From positions 4,774,001-4,838,000 of the forward strand of contig NZ_CP120983.1 in the NCBI RefSeq assembly GCF_030719215.1: a stretch of 64,000 nt of DNA. The letters run 5' to 3'. Every line of letters starts with the position of its first letter. The stretch's first letter is position 1. Shown in pieces: positions 1 through 8,312 of this stretch. The position numbers were made by a program, and so were the translations under genes. The notes beneath the pieces are model-generated. The model was not told the origin of the DNA. It made no database searches and saw only the letters and a list, made by a program, of their open reading frames with translations. Origin of the DNA: Streptomyces sp. Alt3. GTDB lineage: Bacteria > Actinomycetota > Actinomycetes > Streptomycetales > Streptomycetaceae.

Positions 1-638
1 GCCGCCGACACGCTTGAGGCCCAGGATGGTGAGAGGGATCAGCGCGGCGAGGATGACGAAGAACTGCAGCACCTCGTTGTAGATCGCGGAGGAGAGTCCT
101 CCGATGGTGATGTAGAGCAGGACGAAGACGCCGGCGACGACGATCGCGATCCAGCGGTCCCAGCCCAGCAGCGCCTCCACGACGATCGACAGGGCGTAGA
201 GGTTCACGCCCGCGATCAGGATCGCCGCGAAGGCGAAGAGTATGGAGCTCAGCAGGTGGGCCGACCTGTCGAAGCGCTGGAGCAGGAACTCCGGCACGGA
301 GCGGACCTTCGACCGGTAGTAGAAGGGCATCATCACCAGGCCGAGGAAGACCATGGCGGGGATGGCGCCGATCCAGTACCAGTGCACGACCGCGACGCCG
401 TACTGCGCGCCGGTGGCCGCCATGCCGAGGATCTCGGTGGCACCGAGGTTCGCCGCGACGAAGGCCAGGCCGGTCACCCAGGCGGGCAGTGAACGTCCGG
501 AGAGGAGAAGTCGAGACTCGTCTTCACGCTGGCCCGGGCGGCGAAGCCGATGCCGAGCACCACGACGAAGTAGATCGCCAGAATTGTGTAGTCGAGCCCG
601 TTCGTGGGGAGCCGGAGCCCTTCGGCCAGATATTGCAT
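1..638 (-). pseudogene. Sodium:solute symporter, N-terminal part, frameshifted and cut by the window edge
   Basis: Encodes the start of an SSS-family Na+-coupled transporter, probably for galactose or another sugar given the divergent gal operon. Reading from ATG at 638 gives one hydrophobic segment and then breaks near 503-508: the expected residues DFFLSGR need one more T. After correcting that single base the frame stays open to position 1 and contains LSGRSLPAWVTGLAFVAANL and a Gly-rich stretch typical of the family, followed by several membrane segments. Uncorrected, it stops after about 53 codons. The C-terminal two thirds lie outside the window. No good ribosome binding site precedes the ATG. 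The break may be a sequencing error. Confidence 0.75.
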
Positions 639-692
639 GGGGGGTACTCGCTTCGTTGCGCGAACTGAACCCGAGGGAACCTACGCCTTTGT

Positions 693-707
693 GTTCAGAA
701 ACTGAAC
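693..707. promoter_or_regulatory. Inverted repeat in the symporter/gal divergent region
   Basis: GTTCAG-AAA-CTGAAC is a perfect 6-3-6 inverted repeat. It overlaps a second short palindrome, GAACAGTTC at 704-712, and the half AACTGAAC also occurs at 663-670. It sits 55 bp upstream of the symporter start, so it is a candidate operator for that gene. The regulator is unknown. Confidence 0.4.
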
Positions 708-805
708 AGTTCGAGTGGCGTTCTTTGTTTGATCGTGATCGGACGAGTTGAAATGTCCGAGTCTGGCCCTCCGTGAGGGTGGGGTGCCCACAGGACTCAG
801 CGGCA

Positions 806-850
806 TTGACGCACTGTGTTGACTTGTGATTTGTTATGTTCGGTTCTGTT
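806..850 (+). promoter_or_regulatory. Probable gal operon promoter with repeated TGTT-type hexamers
   Basis: This AT-richer stretch lies 27-70 bp ahead of galT. It carries TTGACG at 806, TTGACT at 819 and a series of related hexamers: TGTTGA at 817, TGTGAT at 825, TGTTAT at 832 and TGTTCG at 837. The galactose-inducible, glucose-repressed galP1 promoter of Streptomyces is known to have a complex operator of repeated hexamers; assigning this site to it is inference. I cannot fix the -10 box. Confidence 0.45.
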
Positions 851-876
851 TAGAGGGCCTCACATGGAGGAGCCTG

Positions 877-1920
877 GTGAAGAAGACGGTTACGACCCTC
901 GCCGACGGCCGCGAGCTGATCTACTACGACTCCGCGGACGACACAGTCCGCGACGCCGTCGATCCGCGGCCGCTGGACGCCGTCTCGACGTCCTCGGAGA
1001 TCCGCCGCGATCCCCTGCTCGGCGACTCGGTGGCCATCGCCTCGCACCGGCAGGGGCGCACCTACCACCCGCCGGCCGACGAGTGCCCGCTCTGCCCCTC
1101 GCGGGAGGGCCGCCACAGCGAGATCCCCGACACCGACTACGACGTCGCCGTCTTCGAGAACCGCTTCCCCTCCCTCGCCGGTGACTCCGGCCGCTGCGAG
1201 GTCGTCTGCTTCACCTCCGACCACGACGTGTCCTTCGCCGGTCTCACCGAGGACCAGGCGGCCCTGGTCCTGGAGGCGTGGACCGACAGGACGGCCGACC
1301 TCGCCGAGCTTCCGCAGGTCGCCCAGGTGTTCTGTTTCGAGAACCGGGGCGCCGAGATCGGCGTCACCCTCGGCCACCCGCACGGACAGATCTACGGCTA
1401 CCCCTTCGTCACCCCGCGAACCGAGCAGATGCTCCGCTCGATGGAGACCCACCGCGCCGAGACCGGCCGGAACCTCTTCGACGACGTCGTCGCACGGGAA
1501 CTCGCCGACGGGGAGCGCGTGGTCCTGGAGGGCGAGCACTGGGTCGCCTTCGTGCCGTACGCCGCGCACTGGCCCTACGAGGTCCACCTCCACCCGCGCC
1601 GCCGCGTCGCGGACCTGCGGGAACTCGACGAGGCAGCACGCACGGAGTTCCCACAGGTCTATCTGGAACTCTTGAGGCGATTCGACCGGATCTTCGGGCC
1701 CGGGGAGCCGCCGACGCCGTACATCTCGGCCTGGCACCAGGCGCCCTTCCGGGCCCCCGGCCGTGAGGAGTTCGCGCTGCATCTCGAGCTTTTCACCATC
1801 CGGCGGACCTCCGGCAAACTGAAGTTCCTCGCGGGCTCCGAGTCAGGCATGAACGTGTTCATCAACGACGTGCCGCCGGAGGCCGCGGCCCAGCGACTGC
1901 GAGAGGTAGCGAGCGAGTGA
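877..1920 (+). CDS. galT: Galactose-1-phosphate uridylyltransferase
   Basis: Second enzyme of the Leloir pathway: exchanges UMP between UDP-glucose and galactose-1-phosphate in the cytoplasm. The 347-residue product has the catalytic motif HPHGQ with the nucleophilic His at about residue 169, and a CPLC pair at residues 70-73 matching the zinc site of the family. An upstream in-frame start at 826 exists, but GTG at 877 has GGAGGAG a few bases before it and gives the usual N-terminus. It is the first gene of galTEK; its stop overlaps the galE start by 4 bp (GTGA), implying coupled translation. Confidence 0.95.
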   Translation: MKKTVTTLADGRELIYYDSADDTVRDAVDPRPLDAVSTSSEIRRDPLLGDSVAIASHRQGRTYHPPADECPLCPSREGRHSEIPDTDYDVAVFENRFPSLAGDSGRCEVVCFTSDHDVSFAGLTEDQAALVLEAWTDRTADLAELPQVAQVFCFENRGAEIGVTLGHPHGQIYGYPFVTPRTEQMLRSMETHRAETGRNLFDDVVARELADGERVVLEGEHWVAFVPYAAHWPYEVHLHPRRRVADLRELDEAARTEFPQVYLELLRRFDRIFGPGEPPTPYISAWHQAPFRAPGREEFALHLELFTIRRTSGKLKFLAGSESGMNVFINDVPPEAAAQRLREVASE

Positions 1921-2897
1921 GCAACACCGCGAAGAAGTACCTGGTGACGGGCGGCGCGGGATACGTCGGCAGTGTCGTGACGGCACACCTGCTGGAGGCG
2001 GGACACACCGTCACCGTCCTCGACGACCTGTCGACGGGCTTCCGTGAGGGCGTCCCCCAGGGGGCGGAGTTCTTCGAGGGCCGCATCCAGGACGCCGCCG
2101 AGTGGCTGGACCCCTCCTACGACGGCGTGCTGCACTTCGCCGCGTTCTCCCAGGTCGGCGAGTCCGTCGTCGATCCCGAGAAGTACTGGGTGAACAACGT
2201 CGGCGGCACCACCTCCCTGCTCGCCGCCATGCGCGACGCGGGTGTGCGGACGCTCGTCTTCTCCTCCACCGCGGCGACCTACGGCGAGCCCGTCTCCAGC
2301 CCCATCACGGAGACCGACCCGACCGCCCCGACCAACCCCTACGGCGCCTCCAAGCTCGCCGTCGACCACATGATCAGCGGTGAGGCGGCCGCGCACGGGC
2401 TGGCCGCCGTCTCGCTGCGGTACTTCAACGTCGCGGGCGCCTACGGCAACAGCGGCGAGCGCCACGACCCCGAGTCGCACCTCATCCCGCTGGTCCTCCA
2501 GGTCGCCCTCGGACAGCGCGCGTCCATCTCCGTCTACGGCGACGACTACCCGACACCGGACGGTACCTGCGTACGCGACTACATCCACGTCGCCGACCTC
2601 GCAGAGGCCCACCTGCTGGCCCTGGACGCGGCCACCGCGGGCGAGCACCTCATCTGCAACCTCGGCAACGGCAACGGCTTCTCCGTGCGCGAGGTCATCG
2701 AGACCGTCCGCCAGGTCACCGGCCACCCGGTCCCCGAGGTCGCCGCACCCCGTCGCGGCGGCGACCCGGCCGTCCTCGTCGCCTCCGCCGACACCGCCAG
2801 GAAGCGGCTCGGCTGGCAGCCGTCGCGCCCCGACCTGGCCGCCATCGTCGCCGACGCGTGGACGTTCGCCCGCCGAGAGGAACCCACCGCACCATGA
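1917..2897 (+). CDS. galE: UDP-glucose 4-epimerase
   Basis: Interconverts UDP-galactose and UDP-glucose using bound NAD+. The 326-residue product is a short-chain dehydrogenase-type enzyme: the Rossmann motif GGAGYVG begins near residue 11, and the catalytic YxxxK pair is Tyr142 and Lys146 (YGASK). The length fits bacterial GalE. GTG at 1917 overlaps the galT stop, and the galE stop overlaps galK's ATG (ATGA at 2894), so all three genes are translationally linked. UDP-sugars made here can also feed cell-wall and glycogen metabolism. Confidence 0.95.
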   Translation: MSNTAKKYLVTGGAGYVGSVVTAHLLEAGHTVTVLDDLSTGFREGVPQGAEFFEGRIQDAAEWLDPSYDGVLHFAAFSQVGESVVDPEKYWVNNVGGTTSLLAAMRDAGVRTLVFSSTAATYGEPVSSPITETDPTAPTNPYGASKLAVDHMISGEAAAHGLAAVSLRYFNVAGAYGNSGERHDPESHLIPLVLQVALGQRASISVYGDDYPTPDGTCVRDYIHVADLAEAHLLALDAATAGEHLICNLGNGNGFSVREVIETVRQVTGHPVPEVAAPRRGGDPAVLVASADTARKRLGWQPSRPDLAAIVADAWTFARREEPTAP

Positions 2898-4069
2898 CCG
2901 ACAACGCCGAGCTGACCGCCTCCTTCACCGAGTTGTACGGGACCGCCCCCGAGGGGATATGGGCAGCACCCGGACGAGTGAACCTGATCGGTGAGTACAC
3001 CGACTTCAACGGTGGCTTCGTCATGCCGCTCGCCCTCCCGCACCACGCCCGCGCCGCCGTCGCCCGCCGCACGGACGGACAGCTGCGCCTGCACTCCACC
3101 GACGTGCCGGGCGGGGTCGTCTCCCTGCGTGTGGACGAACTCACCCCGCACTCCGGCCACGGCTGGGCCGCCTACCCCGCGGGTGTCGTCTGGGCGCTCC
3201 GCGAGGCCGGCCACGCGGTCACCGGCGCGGACATCCAGCTCACCTCCACGGTGCCGGTCGGCGCCGGTCTCTCCTCCTCGGCCGCCCTGGAGGTCGTCAC
3301 CGCGCTCGCCCTGAACGACCTCTTCGAGCTGGGCCTCAGCGCCCCGGAGGTCGCCGTGCTCGGCCAGCGCGCCGAGAACGACTTCGTCGGCGTGCCCTGC
3401 GGGATCATGGACCAGATGGCCTCGGCGTGCTGCACCGAGGGCCACGCGCTGTACCTCGACACCCGCGATCTCACCCAGCGCCAGGTCCCCTTCGACCTCG
3501 CCGCGCACGGGCTGCAGCTGCTCGTCGTCGACACCCGCGTCAAGCACGCCCTCGGCGACGGCGCGTACGCGGAGCGCCGGGCAGGCTGCGAGGCGGGAGC
3601 CCGGGCGCTCGGGATCGACATGCTGCGCGACCTCCCGTTCGAGGACCTGGGCACCGCGCTGGAGACCCTCGCGGCGGCCGGCGAGGACGAGTCGGTCGTG
3701 CGGTACGTCCGCCATGTGGTGAGCGACAACCACCGTGTCGAGCAGATCATCGCGCTGCTCGACGCGGGCGACGTGCGCGCGGCGGGCCCGGTCCTCAACG
3801 AGGGCCACGCCTCACTGCGCGACGATCTGCGGGTCTCGTGCCAGGAGCTGGACCTCGTGGTCTCGGCGGCGAACGCGGCCGGGGCGCTCGGGGCCCGGAT
3901 GACCGGCGGCGGCTTCGGCGGCTCGGCGATCGTCCTGGTGGAGGAGGCGACGGCCGACACCGTCGCCAAGGCCGTCACGGAGGCCTTCTCCGTAGCCGGG
4001 CACGCCACCCCGGGAGTCTTCCCCGCGGTGCCTTCGGCGGGGGGCCGGCGGGTCGCTCCAGCTGCTTGA
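2894..4069 (+). CDS. galK: Galactokinase
   Basis: Phosphorylates galactose at C1 with ATP, the entry step of the Leloir pathway. The 391-residue GHMP kinase shows the galactokinase signature GRVNLIGEYTDFNGG near residue 27, the ATP-binding loop VGAGLSSSAALE and the C-terminal motif MTGGGFGGSA. The start is the ATG overlapping the galE stop. The last 95 bp are shared, on the opposite strand, with the end of the acetyltransferase gene, leaving no room for a terminator between the convergent genes. The extreme C-terminus (after PSAGGRR) may not be ancestral. Confidence 0.94.
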   Translation: MTDNAELTASFTELYGTAPEGIWAAPGRVNLIGEYTDFNGGFVMPLALPHHARAAVARRTDGQLRLHSTDVPGGVVSLRVDELTPHSGHGWAAYPAGVVWALREAGHAVTGADIQLTSTVPVGAGLSSSAALEVVTALALNDLFELGLSAPEVAVLGQRAENDFVGVPCGIMDQMASACCTEGHALYLDTRDLTQRQVPFDLAAHGLQLLVVDTRVKHALGDGAYAERRAGCEAGARALGIDMLRDLPFEDLGTALETLAAAGEDESVVRYVRHVVSDNHRVEQIIALLDAGDVRAAGPVLNEGHASLRDDLRVSCQELDLVVSAANAAGALGARMTGGGFGGSAIVLVEEATADTVAKAVTEAFSVAGHATPGVFPAVPSAGGRRVAPAA

Positions 4070-4496
4070 CCAGGATGAACTCCGCGACGCCGGGCGGGTA
4101 GTCCTCGATCTCACCGACCACCTCGTACCCCTGCTTCCGGTAGAAGTCCGGGGCCTGGAAGCCCCAGGTCTCCAGCCGGGAGCGGGTACAGGCCCGGTCG
4201 TCGCGGGCGAGGCGCTCCGCCTCGGCGAGGAGCCGCGAGCCGAGGCCGAGGCCGCGGTGGCGGCCGTCGACCCAGAGCAGGTCCACATGGAGCCAGTAGG
4301 CCCAGGTCCGCCCGCTCAGCCCGGCGGCCAGCCCGCCCGCGTCGTCCAGGAGCCAGACGTCCAGCGGGACTTCGTGCTCGGCGGAGGTGGAGTGCAGGGC
4401 ACGCAGCTCCGGTGAACCGTCCCAGTTGTCGGCGTGCAGCCGACGGCCCAGCAGAATACGACGTTCCTTGTCCACTTCGGTCTCAAGACGGAACAT
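3975..4496 (-). CDS. GNAT-family N-acetyltransferase
   Basis: Acetyl-CoA-dependent acetyltransferase of unknown substrate. The acetyl-CoA loop RHRGLGLGSRLL (R/Q-x-x-G-x-G/A) and the later FYRKQGYEVVGE strand are clear. The ATG at 4496 is preferred because AGGGTG lies 6 bases upstream; an in-frame GTG at 4514 is possible. After VKQL, where relatives commonly end, the frame continues for about 27 Pro/Arg-rich residues antisense to the 3' end of galK. That tail looks like read-through of non-ancestral sequence, perhaps after a small deletion between the two genes. Confidence 0.8.
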   Translation of the reverse strand: MFRLETEVDKERRILLGRRLHADNWDGSPELRALHSTSAEHEVPLDVWLLDDAGGLAAGLSGRTWAYWLHVDLLWVDGRHRGLGLGSRLLAEAERLARDDRACTRSRLETWGFQAPDFYRKQGYEVVGEIEDYPPGVAEFILVKQLERPAGPPPKAPRGRLPGWRARLRRRPP

Positions 4497-4766
4497 GAAC
4501 AACACCCTAAACACGTCGGGTGGTCAGTTCTGCGAATCCCCTTCCGGCACCCACCGCCCCCCGTACGCTGATGCTCAGCACCGGTGGGGGCCGGTGTCGT
4601 TTCAGGGGACGAGACAGTCGGATACGACACCCGGGGCGGGTGGCGGCCGGCACACGGCGGCGGCCGTGCGCAGGCGGTTCACCGGAGCGCTCCGGGTGTC
4701 GTGTCCGTCGCGGTCCGTCCCCGCCGGGGCCGGCCATGTACGGGGCGCCCCAGGAGTTCACACAGC

Positions 4767-5561
4767 ATGGGGGTGTCTGTGGCGCGTATCCGGGTTCTGG
4801 TGGTCGACGACCACCGCATCTTTGCCGAGTCCCTCGCCGCGGCGCTCGCGGCCGAACCGGACGTCGAAGTGTCCGCGGCGGGCAGTGGTCCCGCCGCGCA
4901 GCGGTGTCTGGAGCGTGCGGCCGCCGAGGGGCGCCGCTACGACGTGATGCTGGTCGACGCCGACCTGGGCATACTCGCCCAGGGCGGTGCCCGCACCGTT
5001 CCCGCGCCGCGCGGCGCACCGGAGGGCGTACAGGCCGCCGGCCCGGTCGACGGCATCTCGCTGGTCGCCGGGGTGCGATCGGGGCAGCCGCACATCCGGA
5101 CGGTGGTGCTCGCCGAGAGGGACGATCCGCGCAGGGCCGCGGCCGCCCTGCATGCCGGGGCCTCGGGCTGGGTGGCCAAGGACTGCTCGTTGCAGCGTCT
5201 GCTGACCGTCATACGGGGCGTGCTGCGCGACGAGACGCATCTGCCGGCGGCCCTGCTGACGGGTGTGCTGCGGGAGCTGACAACCGCCCGCAGGCACCGC
5301 ACCGAGAGCGAGCAGCTCGTCGAGTCTCTGACGCCCCGCGAGCGTGAGGTCCTGCGCTGCATGGTGGCGGGTCTGGGCCGGAAGGCGGTCGCGGAGCGGC
5401 TCTTCCTGTCCCCGCACACGGTGCGCACGCACATGCAGAACGTGCTGGGGAAGCTGGGCGTGCACTCGACCCTGGCCGCCGTGGCGCTGGCCCGGCGGGC
5501 CGGGGTGGGACCAGCCTCGCTAACCGGGGATGTTGTCGAACGGGGCGGTCAGCTGGCGTAG
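4767..5561 (+). CDS. LuxR/NarL-type response regulator with a divergent receiver domain
   Basis: DNA-binding regulator with an N-terminal receiver (VVDDHRIF acidic pair, LVDADLG with the candidate phospho-Asp near residue 59) and a C-terminal LuxR helix-turn-helix from about residue 188 (LTPREREVL, LFLSPHTVRTHMQNVL). The receiver is unusual. About 25 extra residues follow the phospho-Asp strand, and the switch Thr/Ser position reads Ala (VVLAERD), although the conserved Lys (VAKD) is kept. No sensor kinase is adjacent. ATG at 4767 is used; GTG codons at 4773 and 4779 are alternatives. It is convergent with the MarR gene, overlapping it by about 40 bp. Confidence 0.85.
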   Translation: MGVSVARIRVLVVDDHRIFAESLAAALAAEPDVEVSAAGSGPAAQRCLERAAAEGRRYDVMLVDADLGILAQGGARTVPAPRGAPEGVQAAGPVDGISLVAGVRSGQPHIRTVVLAERDDPRRAAAALHAGASGWVAKDCSLQRLLTVIRGVLRDETHLPAALLTGVLRELTTARRHRTESEQLVESLTPREREVLRCMVAGLGRKAVAERLFLSPHTVRTHMQNVLGKLGVHSTLAAVALARRAGVGPASLTGDVVERGGQLA

Positions 5562-6017
5562 CAGTCCGGCGAGTTCGGCCCGCTGCCGGCGGGAGAGCTC
5601 GCCCAGGATGGCGCGCTCCTGGTCGAGCAGCCCGGCCAGCGACTGGTCGGCCTTGTCGCGGCCCAGGTCGGTCAGCCGGACCAGGACGCCGCGGCGGTCG
5701 TTCGGGTCGGGCAGCCGTTCGACCAGGTTCTTCTTCGTCAGACGGTCGATGCGGTTGGTCATCGTGCCCGAGGTGACCAGCGTCTGCGTGAGCAACTGGC
5801 CGGGGGAGAGCTGGTACGGGGCTCCGGCGCGGCGCAGCGACGTCAGGACGTCGAATTCCCAGGGCTCCAGCTGGTGCTCGGCGAAAGCGATCCTGCGGGC
5901 CCTGTCCAGATGCCGGGCCAGGCGGGAGACGCGGCTCAGGACCTCGAGTGGTTCCACATCGAGGTCGGGGCGCTCGCGGCGCCATGCAGCGACCAGTCGG
6001 TCGACCTCGTCCTCCAT
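5520..6017 (-). CDS. MarR-family transcriptional regulator
   Basis: Winged-helix dimeric regulator of 165 residues. The recognition region (TSGTMTNRIDRLTKKNLVERL) and the wing DPNDRRGVLVRLTDLG are typical of the family. Longer in-frame extensions upstream exist but ATG at 6017 gives the standard MarR N-terminus. It is transcribed divergently from the methyltransferase gene at 6106, and three CTTGA-type sites fill the gap, so it very likely controls itself and that neighbour. The ligand is unknown. Confidence 0.9.
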   Translation of the reverse strand: MEDEVDRLVAAWRRERPDLDVEPLEVLSRVSRLARHLDRARRIAFAEHQLEPWEFDVLTSLRRAGAPYQLSPGQLLTQTLVTSGTMTNRIDRLTKKNLVERLPDPNDRRGVLVRLTDLGRDKADQSLAGLLDQERAILGELSRRQRAELAGLLRQLTAPFDNIPG

Positions 6018-6038
6018 GTCGATCAGTGTAGAGGGTCC

Positions 6039-6080
6039 CTCGACATGAAGTCTCTTGAATTCAAGTGTCTTGACATCAAG
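6039..6080. promoter_or_regulatory. Three tandem MarR-type operator sites
   Basis: Two perfect palindromes, CTTGAATTCAAG (6054-6065) and CTTGACATCAAG (6069-6080), are preceded by an imperfect third copy CTCGACATGAAG (6039-6050, 10 of 12 matches). Start-to-start spacing is exactly 15 bp each time. The array lies between the divergent MarR and methyltransferase genes, as expected for an autoregulated MarR pair. Confidence 0.75.
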
Positions 6081-6105
6081 ATACCCTCGTGGTGATCCTG
6101 ACCCC

Positions 6106-6903
6106 ATGACCGCACCCACCTGGGACCCGCAGCAGTACCTTCGCCACGCCGACCACCGCACCCGGCCCTTCCACGACCTCCTGGCCCGCATCGGGCCCCT
6201 GCCGCACGAACCGGCACCCCGCATCGCCGACCTCGGGTGCGGCGCCGGCAACGTCACCGCGCTCCTCGGCGAGCGCTGGCCCGCCGCCCGCGTCACGGGA
6301 TACGACAGCTCACCCCAGATGCTCGAACGTGCCCGCACCCACACCGGCCCCCTCCTCGACTTCGCCGAGGCCGACGCCGGCACCTGGACACCCACCGAGA
6401 CCTACGACCTCATCGTCTCCAACGCTCTCCTCCAGTGGGTCCCGGGCCACACCGCCCGCTTCCCCCACTGGCTGGACGCCCTCACCCCCGGCGGAACCCT
6501 CGCCTTCCAGGTCCCCGGCAACTTCGACGCCCCCAGCCACACCCTCATGCGGGAACTCGCCGAATCCCCCCGCTGGCACGACCGCCTCGGAGGCCTCCTG
6601 CGTCACGGAGACGCCGTACACACCCCGTCGCACTACCTGGAGCAGCTCACCGCGCCCGGGCGCACCGCCGACGTCTGGGAGACCACCTACCTGCACCTCC
6701 TCCAGGGCGAGGACCCCGTCCTCGACTGGGTCAAGGGCACCGGCCTGCGCCCCGTCCTCGACGCCCTCGCCGACGACCCCGAGGCCCGCGACGCCTTCCT
6801 CACCGAGTACCGCGACCTGCTGCGCACCGCCTACCCGGCGGGCCCGCACGGCACGGTCTTCCCGTTCCGCCGGATCTTCGCCGTCACCCGCACCGCCGGG
6901 TGA
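6106..6903 (+). CDS. tam: Trans-aconitate 2-methyltransferase-like SAM-dependent methyltransferase
   Basis: Class I methyltransferase of 265 residues. Motif I IADLGCGAGNVTALLG lies near residue 40, an acidic residue that would bind the SAM ribose follows in GYDSS, and the motif SNALLQWV is characteristic of the Tam group. In that family the enzyme methylates trans-aconitate, a spontaneous breakdown product of cis-aconitate that inhibits aconitase. ATG at 6106 is preferred to an earlier in-frame ATG at 6055 that lies inside the operator array. Control by the divergent MarR protein is likely. Confidence 0.85.
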   Translation: MTAPTWDPQQYLRHADHRTRPFHDLLARIGPLPHEPAPRIADLGCGAGNVTALLGERWPAARVTGYDSSPQMLERARTHTGPLLDFAEADAGTWTPTETYDLIVSNALLQWVPGHTARFPHWLDALTPGGTLAFQVPGNFDAPSHTLMRELAESPRWHDRLGGLLRHGDAVHTPSHYLEQLTAPGRTADVWETTYLHLLQGEDPVLDWVKGTGLRPVLDALADDPEARDAFLTEYRDLLRTAYPAGPHGTVFPFRRIFAVTRTAG

Positions 6904-6919
6904 CCGCCGCGGCCGGGCG

Positions 6920-7522
6920 TCACAACGCGTCCAGGGCCTCCGGCGAGATGTCGAGATCCACGGGGAACGGGACCCCGGTCTTCAGCCGGTCGTGATGGAT
7001 GCCCGTCAGGGCGTACGCCTTGTTCACGGGGTCCAGTTCGTAGACCCGCACCACCGGATGCCGGTCGCTCCCGGCCATCTCGACCAGCCAGAAGTTCGGG
7101 ATGCCCGCCGCGGCGTACTTCTGCGGCTTGGTGTCACGGTCGCGGGCCTCGGAGTCGGGGGAGACCACCTCGACGGCGAGGAGCACGTCCGCCGCCTCGA
7201 AACGGGTCAGCTCCCGCCCGGTGACAGCCTCGGCCCGCACGACGCAGACATCCGGCTCGGGCGCGTTGCGCCGGTCGAGGACGACGGTCATCTCCCTGAC
7301 GATCTTCAAGTCGCGTGGCGCACCGCTGCGCAACCCGTACGTCAGCAGGTCGATCATCCGGCTGTGAAAGATGCGCTGCGGACTCACAAAAACCAGGCTC
7401 CCGTCGAGCAATTCCGTGTGCGGCGGGAGATCGGGCAGCGTGAACAGGTCGTCCACGGTGTATCCGTCCTGCGGGGGCACCGGCCAGCGGCTGCTGTGCC
7501 CGGTGATCGGCTCGGCGGTCAT
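6920..7522 (-). CDS. Uma2-family (DUF820) restriction-endonuclease-fold protein
   Basis: Two-hundred-residue member of a family with a PD-(D/E)XK nuclease fold, expanded in Streptomyces and cyanobacteria and of unknown function. The candidate active-site elements are EPDVCVV, LLAVEVVSPDSEARDRDTK (E, then K) and the conserved WLVE strand. ATG at 7522 is chosen because GGAGGA precedes it by 3 bases. It stands alone, convergent with the methyltransferase gene. No partner gene that would suggest a restriction system is nearby. Confidence 0.85.
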   Translation of the reverse strand: MTAEPITGHSSRWPVPPQDGYTVDDLFTLPDLPPHTELLDGSLVFVSPQRIFHSRMIDLLTYGLRSGAPRDLKIVREMTVVLDRRNAPEPDVCVVRAEAVTGRELTRFEAADVLLAVEVVSPDSEARDRDTKPQKYAAAGIPNFWLVEMAGSDRHPVVRVYELDPVNKAYALTGIHHDRLKTGVPFPVDLDISPEALDAL

Positions 7523-7625
7523 GATTCCTCCCATGGACGGGATTCTGGTCCTGCTCCACCACAGTAGGGTCCGGTCCGCCGCTCCGTCATCACAACGAGT
7601 GATCACGCGTGCACCGCGGCCGGGC

Positions 7626-8312
7626 TCAGTTCTTCCGGTGCCCTATCAGGCGCGGCTTCGACTCCAGGTTCTCCAGCCCGTGCCACGCCAGATTCACCAG
7701 ATGGGCGGCCACCTCGGCCTTCTTCGGCTTCCGCACGTCCAGCCACCACTGGCCGGTCAGCGCCACCATCCCGACCAGGGCCTGGGCGTACAGCGGGGCC
7801 AGCTTCGGGTCGAAGCCCCGGGCCTTGAACTCCAGGCCCAGGATGTCCTCGACCTGCGTGGCGATGTCGCTGATCAGCGACGCGAAGGTGCCCGTGGACT
7901 GTGCGACCGGGGAGTCACGGACCAGGATCCGGAAACCGTCCGTGTACGTCTCGATGTAGTCGAGCAGCGCGAACGCCGCCTGCTCCAGCAGCTCACGCGG
8001 ATGACCGGCGGTGAGCGCCCCCGTGACCAGGTCCAGCAGCTGACGCATCTCACGGTCGACCACGACGGCGTACAGGCCCTCCTTACCGCCGAAGTGCTCG
8101 TACACCACCGGCTTGGAGACTCCGGCGCGCGCCGCGATCTCCTCCACGGAGGTGCCCTCGAAGCCCTTGTCGGCGAACAGGGTGCGCCCGATGTCCAGCA
8201 GTTGCTCGCGGCGCTCCTTACCCGTCATCCGGACCCGCCGGGCCCGTCGGGTCGGTGCGGGCATGCTCTTCTCGCCGCTGGTGCTTCCGTCGGTCGCCAC
8301 GTCGTCAATCAT
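7626..8312 (-). CDS. TetR-family regulator coupled to the fatty-acid desaturase
   Basis: TetR/AcrR-type repressor of 228 residues. The helix-turn-helix is FEGTSVEEIAARAGVSKPVV followed by YEHFGGKEGLY. The ATG at 8312 overlaps the desaturase stop codon (ATGA), so it is translated from the desaturase message. A later in-frame ATG at 8264 would drop 16 non-conserved residues. The coupling, plus the tandem operators upstream of the desaturase, suggests it senses an acyl-CoA or fatty-acid signal and represses its own operon. That ligand is inference. Confidence 0.88.
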   Translation of the reverse strand: MIDDVATDGSTSGEKSMPAPTRRARRVRMTGKERREQLLDIGRTLFADKGFEGTSVEEIAARAGVSKPVVYEHFGGKEGLYAVVVDREMRQLLDLVTGALTAGHPRELLEQAAFALLDYIETYTDGFRILVRDSPVAQSTGTFASLISDIATQVEDILGLEFKARGFDPKLAPLYAQALVGMVALTGQWWLDVRKPKKAEVAAHLVNLAWHGLENLESKPRLIGHRKN

